Positions 1-12,327 are shown, numbered from the stretch's first letter. The stretch is 64,000 nucleotides of DNA from Levilinea sp. (GCA_029975215.1 JARKPO010000053.1:20748-84747), one strand, 5' to 3'. Numbers and translations are program-made. The notes: generated from the sequence alone by a model not told the origin.

Positions 1-2
1 TG

Positions 3-368
3 TGCTACGCGGCCTACATGACCGAAGTGTACCGGGCGGGCATCCAGAGTATTGCCAAGGGGCAAATGGAAGCCGCGCGCAGCCTGGGGATGACGTACTT
101 CCAGGCCATGCGTTACATCATCCTCCCGCAGGCCTTTCGGGTGATCCTCCCGCCGGTGGGGAACGAGTTCATCACCCTGCTCAAAGATTCTTCACTCGTC
201 TCGGCGGTGGCGGTGGCCGACCTGACTCGCCGGGGGCGCGAATTCCAGGCCATCACGCCTCTGCCGCTGCACATTTACCTGATGATCGGCCTGATGTACC
301 TGATCATGACCCTGCTTTCTGCCCGCGTGGTTGCCCTGCTGGAGGCCCGCGTGGTGCGGGAGCGTTGA
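3..368 (+). CDS. amino acid ABC transporter permease, C-terminal part (gene starts before the window)
   Basis: Frame open from window start; [43 protein letters not shown] is the His/Glu-type permease EAA loop signature. Confidence 0.93.
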   Translation, partial: CYAAYMTEVYRAGIQSIAKGQMEAARSLGMTYFQAMRYIILPQAFRVILPPVGNEFITLLKDSSLVSAVAVADLTRRGREFQAITPLPLHIYLMIGLMYLIMTLLSARVVALLEARVVRER

Positions 369-369
369 G

Positions 370-1098
370 ATGACCCCTATCATCCAGATCGAAAACATCC
401 ACAAGTACTTCGGGCGTGTGCATGCGCTCAAGGGCGTCAGCCTCGAAATCCAAAAGGGCGAGGTGGTGGTGATTATCGGCCCCTCCGGCTCGGGCAAATC
501 CACGCTGCTGCGCTGCATCAACCGCCTGGAGGAATTCGACCAGGGCAAAATCATCGTGGACGGCATCCCGCTCGACACGGCCGAGAATATCAACGCCGTG
601 CGCACCGAGGTCGGGATGGTCTTCCAGCAGTTCAACCTTTTCCCTCACCTCTCCGTGGTGGATAATATCACCCTGGCCCAGCGCATCATCCGCAAGCGGG
701 AGAAAGCCGAAGCAGAAGAAATCGCCATGCAGCTGCTCAATAAGGTGGGCATCCCTGAAAAAGCCAAAGCCCTCCCCGGCCAGCTCTCCGGCGGCCAGCA
801 GCAGCGCGTGGCCATTGCCCGCGCCCTGGCCATGAACCCCAAGATCATGCTCTTCGACGAGCCTACCAGCGCCCTCGACCCCGAAATGATCCAGGAAGTG
901 CTGGATGTGATGATGAATTTGGCCCAGGAAGGTATGACCATGGTGGTAGTGTCGCACGAAATGGGCTTTGCCCGCGCCGCCGCCAACCGGGCCATCCTCA
1001 TGGACAGCGGCCAAATCATCGAAGAAGCCCCACCCAACATCCTTTTCACCAACCCCACCCAGGAGCGCACCAAAGAGTTCCTTTCCCGGGTGCTTTAA
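370..1098 (+). CDS. amino acid ABC transporter ATP-binding protein (GlnQ-like)
   Basis: Walker [10 protein letters not shown], signature [15 protein letters not shown], Walker [18 protein letters not shown] at 370 directly follows the permease stop. Confidence 0.95.
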   Translation: MTPIIQIENIHKYFGRVHALKGVSLEIQKGEVVVIIGPSGSGKSTLLRCINRLEEFDQGKIIVDGIPLDTAENINAVRTEVGMVFQQFNLFPHLSVVDNITLAQRIIRKREKAEAEEIAMQLLNKVGIPEKAKALPGQLSGGQQQRVAIARALAMNPKIMLFDEPTSALDPEMIQEVLDVMMNLAQEGMTMVVVSHEMGFARAAANRAILMDSGQIIEEAPPNILFTNPTQERTKEFLSRVL

Positions 1099-1128
1099 CG
1101 CTCGCTATTTCTCCGTTCCTCCCCAACC

Positions 1129-1161
1129 GCGCCCCGCATTTGCATGCGGGGCGCACTTTTT
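1129..1161 (+). terminator. rho-independent terminator
   Basis: GCGCCCCGCAT / ATGCGGGGCGC perfect stem followed by a T-rich run. Confidence 0.85.
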
Positions 1162-1198
1162 GCCTGCCCCCATCTCTACATTTGCCGCAGCCCTTTTT

Positions 1199-1227
1199 TT
1201 GACATTTGTCTTCAATTGTGCTATTAA
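1199..1227 (+). promoter_or_regulatory. sigma70-type promoter for the MBL-fold gene
   Basis: TTGACA - 17 nt - TATTAA upstream of the CDS at 1295. Confidence 0.6.
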
Positions 1228-1294
1228 TACTCTTCGAATTACTTCGCATACCGCCGGTTAACCAGACCGGTTTGTCAAAGAACAGGAAGGCTCC

Positions 1295-2191
1295 ATGCAG
1301 CGCGAACGCGTCTCTGAAAATGTATACTGGTTTCAAAGCGATGTCTATGCACAGGTAACCGCCGGGGTCATCACCGGCCCCCAATGGGCTGTCGTCATTG
1401 ACACCCTGGCTATTCCCGATGAAACCCTGGCCATGCGCTCCTTCATCGAGGAAGAACTCAGCGTTCCTGTTCGCTACATTATCAACACCCACAACCACGC
1501 CGACCACACCTGGGGAAACTGCTTCTTCCCCGGCGCCACCATCGTCGCCCACAGCCTCACCGGCCAGATCATGGCCGAGCGCGGCCAAACCGCACTGGAA
1601 GCCGCCCGCAAGCAAAACCCGGCCTTCAAGAACGTCAAAATTGTCCTGCCCCACCTCACCTTTGACGAGGGTCAGATCACCCTGCGCGTGGGCAAGAAAA
1701 ACCTGGTGCTGTTCTCCACCCCCGGCCACAGCCGAGACGGCATCTCTGTTCTGGTGGAAGAAGACCGCGTGCTCTTCGCCGGGGATGCCTTCATGCCCGT
1801 CCCCTATGTGGTGGACGGCAACCTGGATCAGCTCTCCGAAACCATGAAATCTTTGGGCAAAATGGGCCTGGAAAATATCATCCAGGGCCACGGGGATATC
1901 ATCCTGCGCGGTGAAATAGACAACGCCGTCAAAGAAAACATCGCCTATCTCAGCGCCGTGCGCAAATCCGTCAAGTCCGCCCTCAAGCGCCGCAACCCCC
2001 TGGAAGCCCTCTCCCAGGTGGATATCTCCGCCTGCGGCAAGAGCCGTGTCTATCTCGGCGGGCTGGCCGAAGACCTCCACCGCCGCAATTTGCGCGCCGT
2101 GCTCAAGCAAATGGCTGAGGCCGAAGGCATGGATCTGGCCGCCATCGTCGCCATCGCCCAGCAGGAGCAGGAGTACGAAGAAGACGTTTAA
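1295..2191 (+). CDS. MBL-fold metallo-hydrolase
   Basis: THNHADHTWGN metal-binding motif, FAGDAFMP, QGHGD; RBS aggaagg. Confidence 0.9.
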   Translation: MQRERVSENVYWFQSDVYAQVTAGVITGPQWAVVIDTLAIPDETLAMRSFIEEELSVPVRYIINTHNHADHTWGNCFFPGATIVAHSLTGQIMAERGQTALEAARKQNPAFKNVKIVLPHLTFDEGQITLRVGKKNLVLFSTPGHSRDGISVLVEEDRVLFAGDAFMPVPYVVDGNLDQLSETMKSLGKMGLENIIQGHGDIILRGEIDNAVKENIAYLSAVRKSVKSALKRRNPLEALSQVDISACGKSRVYLGGLAEDLHRRNLRAVLKQMAEAEGMDLAAIVAIAQQEQEYEEDV

Positions 2192-2228
2192 CCCCTCTCT
2201 CCCTTGTCCTCGCCCCATTTGTAATAGA

Positions 2229-2268
2229 AAGATCACCCCACACAACGGTCGGGGTGATCTTATTTTTT
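2229..2268. terminator. bidirectional terminator between convergent genes
   Basis: AAGATCACCCC...GGGGTGATCTT followed by ATTTTTT. Confidence 0.85.
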
Positions 2269-2286
2269 CGTCTCCGATGGGTCAGG

Positions 2287-2964
2287 TTACGGCTTGCGCC
2301 CAGCCTTCTTCAGCAGGTATGCCCGCAGCCCCACCATGCGCTCTGTCCCGCGCTTCAGCCGTTCCAGGTTGGGGCGCAGGGCAATCACCACAATGGCCAA
2401 CGCCAGCGCACCGTAAAGCACATACACCCAGGGGGATGTGCCCACCGCCGCGCGGTAGATAAACACCAGTAAAGCTGAAGCGGCAATGCTGATGGTGGTT
2501 ACCGAGGCGTAGCCCACCAGCAGGAACACCAGCACCGCCAGCGGCAGGATTACCATCCAGGCCTGCGGCCACAAAGCGATCGCCCCGCCCAGGGCGGTGG
2601 CGCCGCCGGCCCCGCCGCGAAAGCGCAGCTTGCCGTTTTCATCCAGTTTCAGCAAAAATACCGAATAGTTGTGACCAATAATCGCCAATACCGCCGCCAG
2701 CACTTGCAGCCATACATCCCCTGGCATCAGCCAGCTTACAATCCATCCGGTGGAAACACCCTTGAGCACATCCAGAATGGCCGTCACCAACCCGGCCAAA
2801 AAACCTGCCGCGCGCATGGCGTTGGTGCCGCCGGTGCGGCCGCTTTCCACTTTGAGCACATCTTTGCCCGTCGCAATTTTCACCACAATCCAGCCGCTTG
2901 GAATTGAACCTACCAGGTAGGCCAACAGCAGAACCGATAAAATCCGTAGAATTTCCATTTTCAC
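2287..2964 (-). CDS. plsY: glycerol-3-phosphate acyltransferase PlsY
   Basis: LVGSIPSGWIVVK, SGRTGGTNAMRAAG, FRGGAGGATALG motifs. Confidence 0.9.
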   Translation of the reverse strand: MKMEILRILSVLLLAYLVGSIPSGWIVVKIATGKDVLKVESGRTGGTNAMRAAGFLAGLVTAILDVLKGVSTGWIVSWLMPGDVWLQVLAAVLAIIGHNYSVFLLKLDENGKLRFRGGAGGATALGGAIALWPQAWMVILPLAVLVFLLVGYASVTTISIAASALLVFIYRAAVGTSPWVYVLYGALALAIVVIALRPNLERLKRGTERMVGLRAYLLKKAGRKP

Positions 2965-2997
2965 ATGCCTCCGCCTGTCGAAATGTTAAACCCCAAT

Positions 2998-3456
2998 CTA
3001 CCCGCCGGGTTGCGCTTCCGGCACAACTTCCCAGTCCAATTCCAAAAAACCCTGTCCCTCCGCTGCCGCAAAAGCCCGCATGCGCCAACCTTCTGGCGCA
3101 GGTGAAAAAATCAGCACCGCCGAATCCGGATAGGCGAACTCGCGTTCATCCGTCTCCGAAGGGTGGTCGGGGCCGCTGGGGTGCGAATGGAAAATGGCCA
3201 AAATCTCCTGCCCAGCCGCTTCTAACTGCATCATAGCGTCATACTGCGCCTGCGGCTCCATCCGAAAACGCACCGGGCTGTGGGCCGCGTTTTCCACCGG
3301 CAGCACCACCTGGGCCGTGCCGTCTGCCCCCCCCACCAGGCCGCAGCCTTCCTCGGGCAAACAGCTTTCCACATGCCGGATCATGGCCTCCCACAGCGTT
3401 GGGGTAAACCGCAGCCTCCCCACGCGCCTTAACTCCACCAAAACGCCAGTGCCCAC
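2998..3456 (-). CDS. M67 family metallopeptidase (JAB/MPN domain)
   Basis: E near N-terminus plus IFHSHPSGPDHPSETD (HxHx7-8SxxD JAMM signature). Confidence 0.88.
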   Translation of the reverse strand: MGTGVLVELRRVGRLRFTPTLWEAMIRHVESCLPEEGCGLVGGADGTAQVVLPVENAAHSPVRFRMEPQAQYDAMMQLEAAGQEILAIFHSHPSGPDHPSETDEREFAYPDSAVLIFSPAPEGWRMRAFAAAEGQGFLELDWEVVPEAQPGG

Positions 3457-4283
3457 AGCACCGTCAGCATCAAAACCGGTTCAATCCACAAAATCGCCTT
3501 GGGGCGTCCCTCTTCCCAGGCCCCTGCCGCGCTGGTCAGCGCATAGGCCGCCCCCAACAGAATCAGGCCGTAGGCAATGGGCCGCAGGGGCAGATAATGC
3601 AGCCCCATCCCAATCTGGCCAGTGACCAATGCGATACCCGCCGCCCAACCCCAGGCCCAGCGCCCCCCCAGCCGCAGGTACAGCGTGCGCAGCACCACCA
3701 AGAACAGCGCCAGCACCATCGCCGGAAGTTGAAGGTACAGCCGCAGTTCCGCCGCCCGCATGGCGATAGAAAGGATCAAATACAAGGCAAAGGCCACCGC
3801 CGTCAATCCCACCATCGCCGGGGCAAACAGCGCACCGGATAAATCCACCACCACGTATTCCGCAATGAACACCAGAATCAGCAGCAGGGCCCCCAGCGCC
3901 AACATGGCCCACCATTCCACCCCCACTTCCAGCGTGTTCAGCGTCACCCCAATGGCCCAGGCCGTCATCATCGGCACCAGCCAATGCGGCAGCGTACTGC
4001 CCTCCCCCAGGCGCGGATGCCCGCGCAGCAGCCATTCGCACCCCACCGCCGCCAGGCCCGCCACCGCAAAAGTCACCAGCGTGGATAGATCAAAACTGAA
4101 GGAAAATACCGCTCCCGGCAGGGTCAGGTTCCACACCCGTTCCTGCGTATCCACCAGCGGAGTCAAGGCATAGGCCAACAGAATGGTGGAAGTCAGCACG
4201 CTCAGCCGGTTCACGTCCGGAAAAACGGGATGCTCCTCACTGCTCAAAGCCGCTGGGGCAGGCGTTTCGCTCATAGCTTTCAT
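3429..4283 (-). CDS. hypothetical multi-pass membrane protein
   Basis: Long ORF with many hydrophobic segments; GGAGG upstream of ATG at 4283; overlaps the M67 gene start. Confidence 0.75.
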   Translation of the reverse strand: MKAMSETPAPAALSSEEHPVFPDVNRLSVLTSTILLAYALTPLVDTQERVWNLTLPGAVFSFSFDLSTLVTFAVAGLAAVGCEWLLRGHPRLGEGSTLPHWLVPMMTAWAIGVTLNTLEVGVEWWAMLALGALLLILVFIAEYVVVDLSGALFAPAMVGLTAVAFALYLILSIAMRAAELRLYLQLPAMVLALFLVVLRTLYLRLGGRWAWGWAAGIALVTGQIGMGLHYLPLRPIAYGLILLGAAYALTSAAGAWEEGRPKAILWIEPVLMLTVLWALAFWWS

Positions 4284-4385
4284 TTTAACCTCCCCCTGGC
4301 GTGCTGCCAAGTCACCAAAGTCACACCGCGGTCATGGTTTCCGCCTCGCCCGGCATGCGCCCGCCTGTGGTAAAATTGAAGCCAT

Positions 4386-5390
4386 ATGGACGCAAATTCT
4401 GAAACCACCCAGGCCGCCCCGCCCCGCCTCATTCCGGCCGTAACCGCGGGCTTCAACCTCATCGCTACCAACGTCTGGATCATCCTGCTGCCCCTGGCGC
4501 TGGACCTTTGGCTGTGGTTCGGCCCCAAACTGCGTCTGAAAGCCCTGCTTTTGCCCTGGGTCACCGACTTTTTCAGCCAATTGCCCCCCACCGCCGCGCC
4601 TGAATCGGCCGTTCTGATTCAGCGCATCACCGAAACCTGGCAAAAAACGCTGGAATCCTTCAACCTGTTGGGCGTACTGCGCACCTATCCCATCGGCGTG
4701 CCCAGCCTGCTGTCGGTCAACGGCGTGGCTCAAACTCCGCTGGGGCCTTCGCAGGAATATGAAATGATCACCGCCGCGGGGGCTTTGGGCCTTTGGCTGC
4801 TGCTGCTCCTGGCAGGCCTCTTCATCGGCAGTCTGTTCTTTGGCCGCATCGCCCGCCTGGCCTTCCCCACCCAGCGGCAAGACACCCTGCGCGCTCTCTT
4901 CTGGCAGTTCATGCAGATTCTGATCTTCAACCTGGCCCTCATCTTCCTGCTGCTGGTGCTGCTCTTCCCCATCGCCCTGGCCACCACCCTGCTGGCCGCC
5001 ATCAACCCAGACCTGGCTCAAATTGCCCTTTTCCTCATGGGCCTGGTGCTCATCTGGCTGCTCTTCCCCCTGGTGTTCGCCCCGCACGGTGTCTTCGCCC
5101 TGCGTCAAAATGTCGTCTCCGCCACCCTCACCAGCCTGCGCTTGGTGCGCTTCTTCCTCCCCGGCGCAAGCCTCTTCCTGGTGGTGCTCTTCGTCATCAG
5201 CCAGGGCCTCGACATCATCTGGCGCATTCCCCCCAGCAACTCGTGGATGCTCCTGCTGGGTCTGGGCGGGCATGCCTTCATCTCCAGCAGCCTCATCGCC
5301 GCCAGCTTCGTCTATTACCGCGGCGGCATCGAATGGATGCAGTCCAATCTGAAAAAAATCATGCAACCTTCCTCCCCCACCCGCGCCTAG
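4386..5390 (+). CDS. hypothetical multi-pass membrane protein
   Basis: 334 aa ORF, multiple TM segments, no recognised family. Confidence 0.75.
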   Translation: MDANSETTQAAPPRLIPAVTAGFNLIATNVWIILLPLALDLWLWFGPKLRLKALLLPWVTDFFSQLPPTAAPESAVLIQRITETWQKTLESFNLLGVLRTYPIGVPSLLSVNGVAQTPLGPSQEYEMITAAGALGLWLLLLLAGLFIGSLFFGRIARLAFPTQRQDTLRALFWQFMQILIFNLALIFLLLVLLFPIALATTLLAAINPDLAQIALFLMGLVLIWLLFPLVFAPHGVFALRQNVVSATLTSLRLVRFFLPGASLFLVVLFVISQGLDIIWRIPPSNSWMLLLGLGGHAFISSSLIAASFVYYRGGIEWMQSNLKKIMQPSSPTRA

Positions 5391-5409
5391 CGCAGGGAGA
5401 GACTTTTAA

Positions 5410-7353
<1,944 letters not shown>

Positions 7354-7384
7354 CGCGGCCTCAATCACAGTCCATTAAACTGTC

Positions 7385-7421
7385 ATTGCTTCGACCAGAC
7401 AAGTTTTCTGGTCGAAGCAAT
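7385..7421 (+). terminator. hairpin terminator after gyrB
   Basis: 15-bp perfect stem ATTGCTTCGACCAGA / TCTGGTCGAAGCAAT, 7-nt loop. Confidence 0.75.
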
Positions 7422-7495
7422 CTTTACCCCCTCTCTCTCCCTCTTGCCCTTTGCGCTACAATTAACCTATACTCCAACCGCACACGAGGTGAGCC

Positions 7496-8599
7496 ATGCC
7501 CCCTACCCTGCTCTTCCGCGCCGATGACCTGCGCGATTTCATGATCCGTTACTTCACCGCCCTGAACGTGCCCGCCGCCGACGCCGCCGTCACCGCAGAT
7601 GTGCTCCTCTCCGCCGACCTGCGCGGGGTCGATTCGCACGGCATCATCCGCCTGTACACCTATTACGGCTCGCGCCTGCGCAGCGGCAAGATGGACCCCC
7701 ACACCCCTTACCGCCTGACCCACGAGACCCCTACCACCCTCAATTTTGACGGCGGCAACGGCCTGGGCCAGGTGGTCAGCTACCACGCCATGCAGCGCTG
7801 CATCGAAAAGGCCCGCGACATGGGCATTGCCATGGTCAGCGTGCACAACTCCAACCATTACGGCATCGCCGGCTACTACGCCATGATGGCCCTGCCCCAC
7901 GACATGATCGGCATCAGCTTCACCAATTCGCAGCCCCTGGTGGCCCCCACCTACGGCCGTACCGCCGTGCTGGGCACCAACCCCATCGCCGTGGCCGTGC
8001 CCGCCGGGTCGCAGCGCCCCTACGTGCTGGATATGGCCACCAGCATCGTGCCCATCGGGCGTGTCACCGTCTACGACAAAGCCGGTAAAACCATGCCCGC
8101 AGGCTGGGGCATCAACTCACGCGGCGAAGTCACCACCACCCCCGCCGAAGTGCTGCAAGGCGGCGCGCTCATGCCCCTGGGTGGGGTGGATATCATGCGC
8201 GGCTATAAGGGCTACGGCCTGTCGCTGTGGGTGGACATCTTCTCCGGCGTGCTCTCCGGCGCAGCCTTCCTGACGCATGTCGGCCACCCCTCCAGCACCC
8301 GTCCCAACGCCGACGTGGGCCATTTCTTCGCCGCCATGCGCGTGGATGCCTTCCGCCCCCTGGCCGAATTTAAAGCCGATATGGACGCCATGCTGAGCGA
8401 ATTAAAAGACGCCCCCAAAGCTGCCGGGCAGGATCGCATCTACATTCACGGCGAAAAAGAGTTCGAACGCGCCGAGCGGTATCAAAATGAGGGCGTGCCT
8501 CTGCTGGCCAATGTGGCCGAAGGGCTGCGCACTTCCGGGGCCGAGATCGGCGTGTGCTTCCCCGATCCCATCGGCCAGGCCGCCGAAGAAGACGACTAA
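7496..8599 (+). CDS. Ldh family oxidoreductase (malate/L-lactate dehydrogenase 2 family)
   Basis: ADLRGVDSHGIIRL, VHNSNHYGIAGYYA, LGTNPIAVAVPA, GYKGYGLSLWVDI. Confidence 0.92.
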   Translation: MPPTLLFRADDLRDFMIRYFTALNVPAADAAVTADVLLSADLRGVDSHGIIRLYTYYGSRLRSGKMDPHTPYRLTHETPTTLNFDGGNGLGQVVSYHAMQRCIEKARDMGIAMVSVHNSNHYGIAGYYAMMALPHDMIGISFTNSQPLVAPTYGRTAVLGTNPIAVAVPAGSQRPYVLDMATSIVPIGRVTVYDKAGKTMPAGWGINSRGEVTTTPAEVLQGGALMPLGGVDIMRGYKGYGLSLWVDIFSGVLSGAAFLTHVGHPSSTRPNADVGHFFAAMRVDAFRPLAEFKADMDAMLSELKDAPKAAGQDRIYIHGEKEFERAERYQNEGVPLLANVAEGLRTSGAEIGVCFPDPIGQAAEEDD

Positions 8600-10200
8600 A
8601 TCATCTTCAGGATCAGCGCCTCTTCCCCTGCCAGAGTGATGACCCCGTCCTGCGGTACGGGAGCTTCATTGCGCTTATTCGACAGCAGCAGCTGCCAACG
8701 TTTCCCTGCCAACCGCCCGCCCAACACCAGGCGCGCCGGCCAGCGCCGAAAATTCAACGCCACCAACACGGTTTCCCCCTGGGTCTGCTTTAAATACCCC
8801 AGAACCGCGCGCGGCTCATAGCTGAGCGGCTGAAACAACCCCTGACGCAGGGCCGCATGTTCGCGCCGCAGGGCCAGCAAACGCTTGTAGAAATTCAGCA
8901 GCGAATCGGGGTCCTCGGCCTGCGCCGCGACGTTGCGGAAGGGGTAATCCGGGTGCGGCGGCAGCCAGGGCTTGCCCGCTCCAAAACCGGCGTTCTCGCT
9001 CGCGTCCCACTGCATGGGTGCACGGCAGCCGTCGCGGCCCTTATGGAAGGGCCAGTAACGCTTCCCAATCGGGTCCAAAATCTCACTGCGCCGCAGCGAA
9101 ATATCGCGCATGCCAATTTCCTCGCCGTAATACAGGAAAGGCGTGCCGCGCAGGCTGAGCAGCATGGCCGCAGCCACCTTCAGCCGCTCGTCGTTCTCCC
9201 CGCGCCCAAAGCGGCTGGCCGAACGGCGCACATCGTGATTGTTCAGCACGTAATTGGGCCAGCTTTCGGGCGACAGCACATGATCCCATTCCTGAATGGC
9301 GCGCAAATAGCCCCCCGGCCGCCAGCCCTGGCGCAGCATTTTGAAGTTGAAGGCTGCATGCAGTCGGCCCGGCGCGCAATACTGAGCAGCCACCTCCGCG
9401 GGCGAATCAAAGGTCTCACCTACCACATAGCGTTCCGGGTATTGGTCCAGCAGCGCGCGAATCTCTTCCAGCAAGCCCATCATTTCCGGTTGGTTGTTGT
9501 CGTAAATATGCTGTTGGCGGTCGTAGCCGCGCAGCCCCAGCTTGGGCGGGTTATTGGGCATGTCGGCGTGCTTAAAGTACAGGTTAAACACATCCAATCG
9601 GAACCCGTCCACGCCGCGCTCCAGCCAAAAGCGGAACACATCCAACATGGCCTGGCGCACGGCCGGGTTGCGCCAGTTCACATCCGGCTGCTGTTTGTAG
9701 AACATGTGGTAATAGTACTGTCCGCTGGCCTCATCCCATTCCCAGGCGCTGCCCCCAAACACCGCCTGCCAATTGTTGGGCGGCCCGCCGCCGGGACGAG
9801 GATCGCGCCACAGATAATAATCGCGGTAGGGATTATCACGCCCCTGACGCGCCTGCTGAAACCAGGGGTGCTGGTCGCTGGTGTGATTCAGCACCAGATC
9901 CAGCACAATGCGAATGCCGCGCGCGTGGGCGTCAGCCACCAGTGCGTCAAAATCAGCCAGCGCGCCAAAATCAGGGTGGATATCTACATAGTTGCTCACG
10001 TCATAGCCGAAATCCACATTGGGCGAAGGGTAAATGGGCGACAGCCAGACGGCATCAATCCCCAAATCCTGCAAATAAGGCAATTTACCGCGGATCCCCT
10101 GCAAATCTCCCACCCCGCTGCTGTTGCTGCTGGCAAACGACCGCGGGTAAATTTGGTAAATTACGCCGTCTCGCCACCACAAGAAGGGCTCTGCTGTCAT
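8596..10200 (-). CDS. GH13 alpha-glucosidase / oligo-1,6-glucosidase-like
   Basis: WWRDGVIYQIYPRSF, DLVLNHTSDQHPWF, GFRLDVFNLYF, VGETF, NHDVRRSASR. Confidence 0.93.
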   Translation of the reverse strand: MTAEPFLWWRDGVIYQIYPRSFASSNSSGVGDLQGIRGKLPYLQDLGIDAVWLSPIYPSPNVDFGYDVSNYVDIHPDFGALADFDALVADAHARGIRIVLDLVLNHTSDQHPWFQQARQGRDNPYRDYYLWRDPRPGGGPPNNWQAVFGGSAWEWDEASGQYYYHMFYKQQPDVNWRNPAVRQAMLDVFRFWLERGVDGFRLDVFNLYFKHADMPNNPPKLGLRGYDRQQHIYDNNQPEMMGLLEEIRALLDQYPERYVVGETFDSPAEVAAQYCAPGRLHAAFNFKMLRQGWRPGGYLRAIQEWDHVLSPESWPNYVLNNHDVRRSASRFGRGENDERLKVAAAMLLSLRGTPFLYYGEEIGMRDISLRRSEILDPIGKRYWPFHKGRDGCRAPMQWDASENAGFGAGKPWLPPHPDYPFRNVAAQAEDPDSLLNFYKRLLALRREHAALRQGLFQPLSYEPRAVLGYLKQTQGETVLVALNFRRWPARLVLGGRLAGKRWQLLLSNKRNEAPVPQDGVITLAGEEALILKMI

Positions 10201-10289
10201 GTCGGCTCCATCCACGCGAAAATGAGTACCTATCGGGTATGATTATATCAAAGCTGCCCCGCTCCAATGGTTGGAAGGCTGGCTGATTA

Positions 10290-10318
10290 CTTGCTATCTC
10301 TTCAAAGGTATGTTAAAA
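10290..10318 (+). promoter_or_regulatory. promoter upstream of the nusA operon
   Basis: TTGCTA - 17 nt - TAAAAT. Confidence 0.5.
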
Positions 10319-10354
10319 TAGGGTCACTGAGTAGTTAACGTCATAGAGCGCAAC

Positions 10355-10379
10355 GAAAAGTGGGCGACCCCCACTTTTC
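10355..10379 (+). promoter_or_regulatory. rimP-leader-like hairpin in the nusA 5' UTR
   Basis: GAAAAGTGGG cgacc CCCACTTTTC perfect 10-bp stem plus T-rich tail, the form usually seen before rimP. Confidence 0.6.
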
Positions 10380-10423
10380 TTTGTATGTCAGACAAGGTTC
10401 GAAAAAGGCTGGAGTAAGGTAGG

Positions 10424-12307
10424 ATGAAGAACGAATTTATCCTGGCGTTCAATGAAGTGTTGGAAGAAAAGCAGCTGCCGAAGGAAATCATCCTTCAGGC
10501 CATTGAGTCTGCTATGGTCTCTGCGTACCGGCGGGCGGTCAACGCTTCAAGCGCGCAGCATGTCGAGGCTAAAATCAATCCGGATACGGGCAAAGTCACC
10601 ATTATGGCTGAAAAAGAGGTCGTCGAAACGGTGGAGGATACCCGCACCGAAGTGACCCTTTCTGAAGCCCGCCAGGTTAACCCGGACGCACAACTGGGCG
10701 AAATGGTCATCGTCGAAAGCACCCCGCGCGACTTTGGCCGCGTGGCGGCTCAGACCGCCCGGCAGGTCATCCAACAGCGCATCCGCGACGCCGAACGCCA
10801 GATGCAGTTCGATTACTTCCAAAAACAATTGGGAGAAATCGTCTCCGGCGTGGTGCAGGCGGTCAACGCCCAGGGGCTCACCATTGGCTTGGACATGCGC
10901 GCCGAAGGCATGATGTCGCGCAAAGACCTCATCAATGGCGAGCGCTTCCGCATTCACGACCGTGTGCGCGCTCTCATCGCCGAGGTCAAAGACAACCCCC
11001 GCGGCCCGCAGATCATCCTCTCGCGCACCCACCGCGATTTTCTGCGCCGGCTGCTAGAAAATGAAGTCCCCGAAATCTACCACGGCATCGTGGAAATTCG
11101 CTCCATCGCTCGCGAACCTGGCGAACGCGCCAAAGTGGCCGTCTCTGCCACCCAATCGGGCATTGACCCGGTGGGCGCCTGCGTGGGCATCCGCGGCGTG
11201 CGCATTCAAGCCATTGTGCGCGAGCTGCACGATGAAAAAATTGACGTGATCGAATGGAACCCCGACGCTGCGGTCTTCATCGCCAAGGCCATCTCCCCCG
11301 CGCGCGTGGTGGGCGTGTACCTGAATGAACGCTCGGCCAACGGCAAAACCGCCACCGTGGTGGTTCCCGAAGATCAGCTCAGCCTGGCCATCGGCCGCGA
11401 CGGTCAGAACGCGCGCCTGGCTGCCAAGCTCACCGGCTGGCGGATTGACATCAAGAGCCTCAGCGAAGCCGCCAGCGACACCCTCTACCGCCTGCAGAAC
11501 GAAGCCGAGCTGGCAGACATCGCCCAGGCCGAACAATCCATCCTAGATGATATCTCGGCCTCCCTGGCCAAGAAGGCCGAAGGCCGCCCGCTGACCCCCG
11601 AAGAATACGACCAGATGGCCGCCTTCGTGGACCGAGTGGAAAAGCGCTCCACCCAAGCCCGACAGCCCGTGAAACCCGCGGTGGAATCTGCCGTAATGGA
11701 CGAAGCCCGCGCCTCCATCCCCGAAGAAGCCTTCCAGCAGAACCTGCTGGACAGCGGTTTGGCCGAACATCTGGTCAACTTGCTCCAGGAAGCCGGTTAC
11801 ACCACCGTGGGCGATCTGGCCCTGGAACTGAAAGTCAACCCCGACAACGTCCTGCGAATGCCGGGCGTGGGCGCCAAGTCCATCGCGCAGCTCAACGCCC
11901 TGATGGACTCGCTGACGGCAGCCCCCGCTGTGGAAGAACAACCCGCTGCGCCGGTGGAAATTGAGGCCCCTGCCCAGGTTTCCGCCCCCGTCGAAGCCGT
12001 TGCCGAAACGGTGGAAGAAGCTGCTGCCCCCGAAGTGGAAGTTGCCGCACCCGCGGCGGCCGAACCTGAAGAGGAAGAAGTGGAAGTATCCTTCAACGAA
12101 CTCTTTGCCCTCAAACCTGTGATTGAACCGGCCATCCTCGAAGACGAAGAAGAGGATGACACCAGCAGCGACAAGAAGGACAAGAAGGGTTCGAAGAAGA
12201 AAAAGAAGAAGCAGGTGGTCATTTCGTATGACCCCGACCGCGATATGACCATCGTCCGCAAGAAGCACAAACGCGGTGACGGAGATTGGAGTGATTGGGA
12301 GGCCTAA
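10424..12307 (+). CDS. nusA: transcription termination/antitermination protein NusA with C-terminal extension
   Basis: NusA NTD, S1 (GEIVSGVVQ), KH (GIDPVGACVGIRGVRIQAIVREL, VPEDQLSLAIGRDGQNARLAAKLTGW), HhH tail; then an acidic A/E/P-rich and poly-Lys extension. Confidence 0.96.
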   Translation: MKNEFILAFNEVLEEKQLPKEIILQAIESAMVSAYRRAVNASSAQHVEAKINPDTGKVTIMAEKEVVETVEDTRTEVTLSEARQVNPDAQLGEMVIVESTPRDFGRVAAQTARQVIQQRIRDAERQMQFDYFQKQLGEIVSGVVQAVNAQGLTIGLDMRAEGMMSRKDLINGERFRIHDRVRALIAEVKDNPRGPQIILSRTHRDFLRRLLENEVPEIYHGIVEIRSIAREPGERAKVAVSATQSGIDPVGACVGIRGVRIQAIVRELHDEKIDVIEWNPDAAVFIAKAISPARVVGVYLNERSANGKTATVVVPEDQLSLAIGRDGQNARLAAKLTGWRIDIKSLSEAASDTLYRLQNEAELADIAQAEQSILDDISASLAKKAEGRPLTPEEYDQMAAFVDRVEKRSTQARQPVKPAVESAVMDEARASIPEEAFQQNLLDSGLAEHLVNLLQEAGYTTVGDLALELKVNPDNVLRMPGVGAKSIAQLNALMDSLTAAPAVEEQPAAPVEIEAPAQVSAPVEAVAETVEEAAAPEVEVAAPAAAEPEEEEVEVSFNELFALKPVIEPAILEDEEEDDTSSDKKDKKGSKKKKKKQVVISYDPDRDMTIVRKKHKRGDGDWSDWEA

Positions 12308-12327
12308 CGCCAGGCGGCGAACGTACT

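Noticed and set aside
1046-2245. 399-aa minus-strand ORF opposite the MBL-fold gene
   Set aside because: Shadow ORF; the + strand gene has a clear metal-binding motif, promoter and RBS
4332-5366. 344-aa Gln/Glu-rich minus-strand ORF
   Set aside because: Compositional shadow of the Leu-rich membrane protein on the + strand
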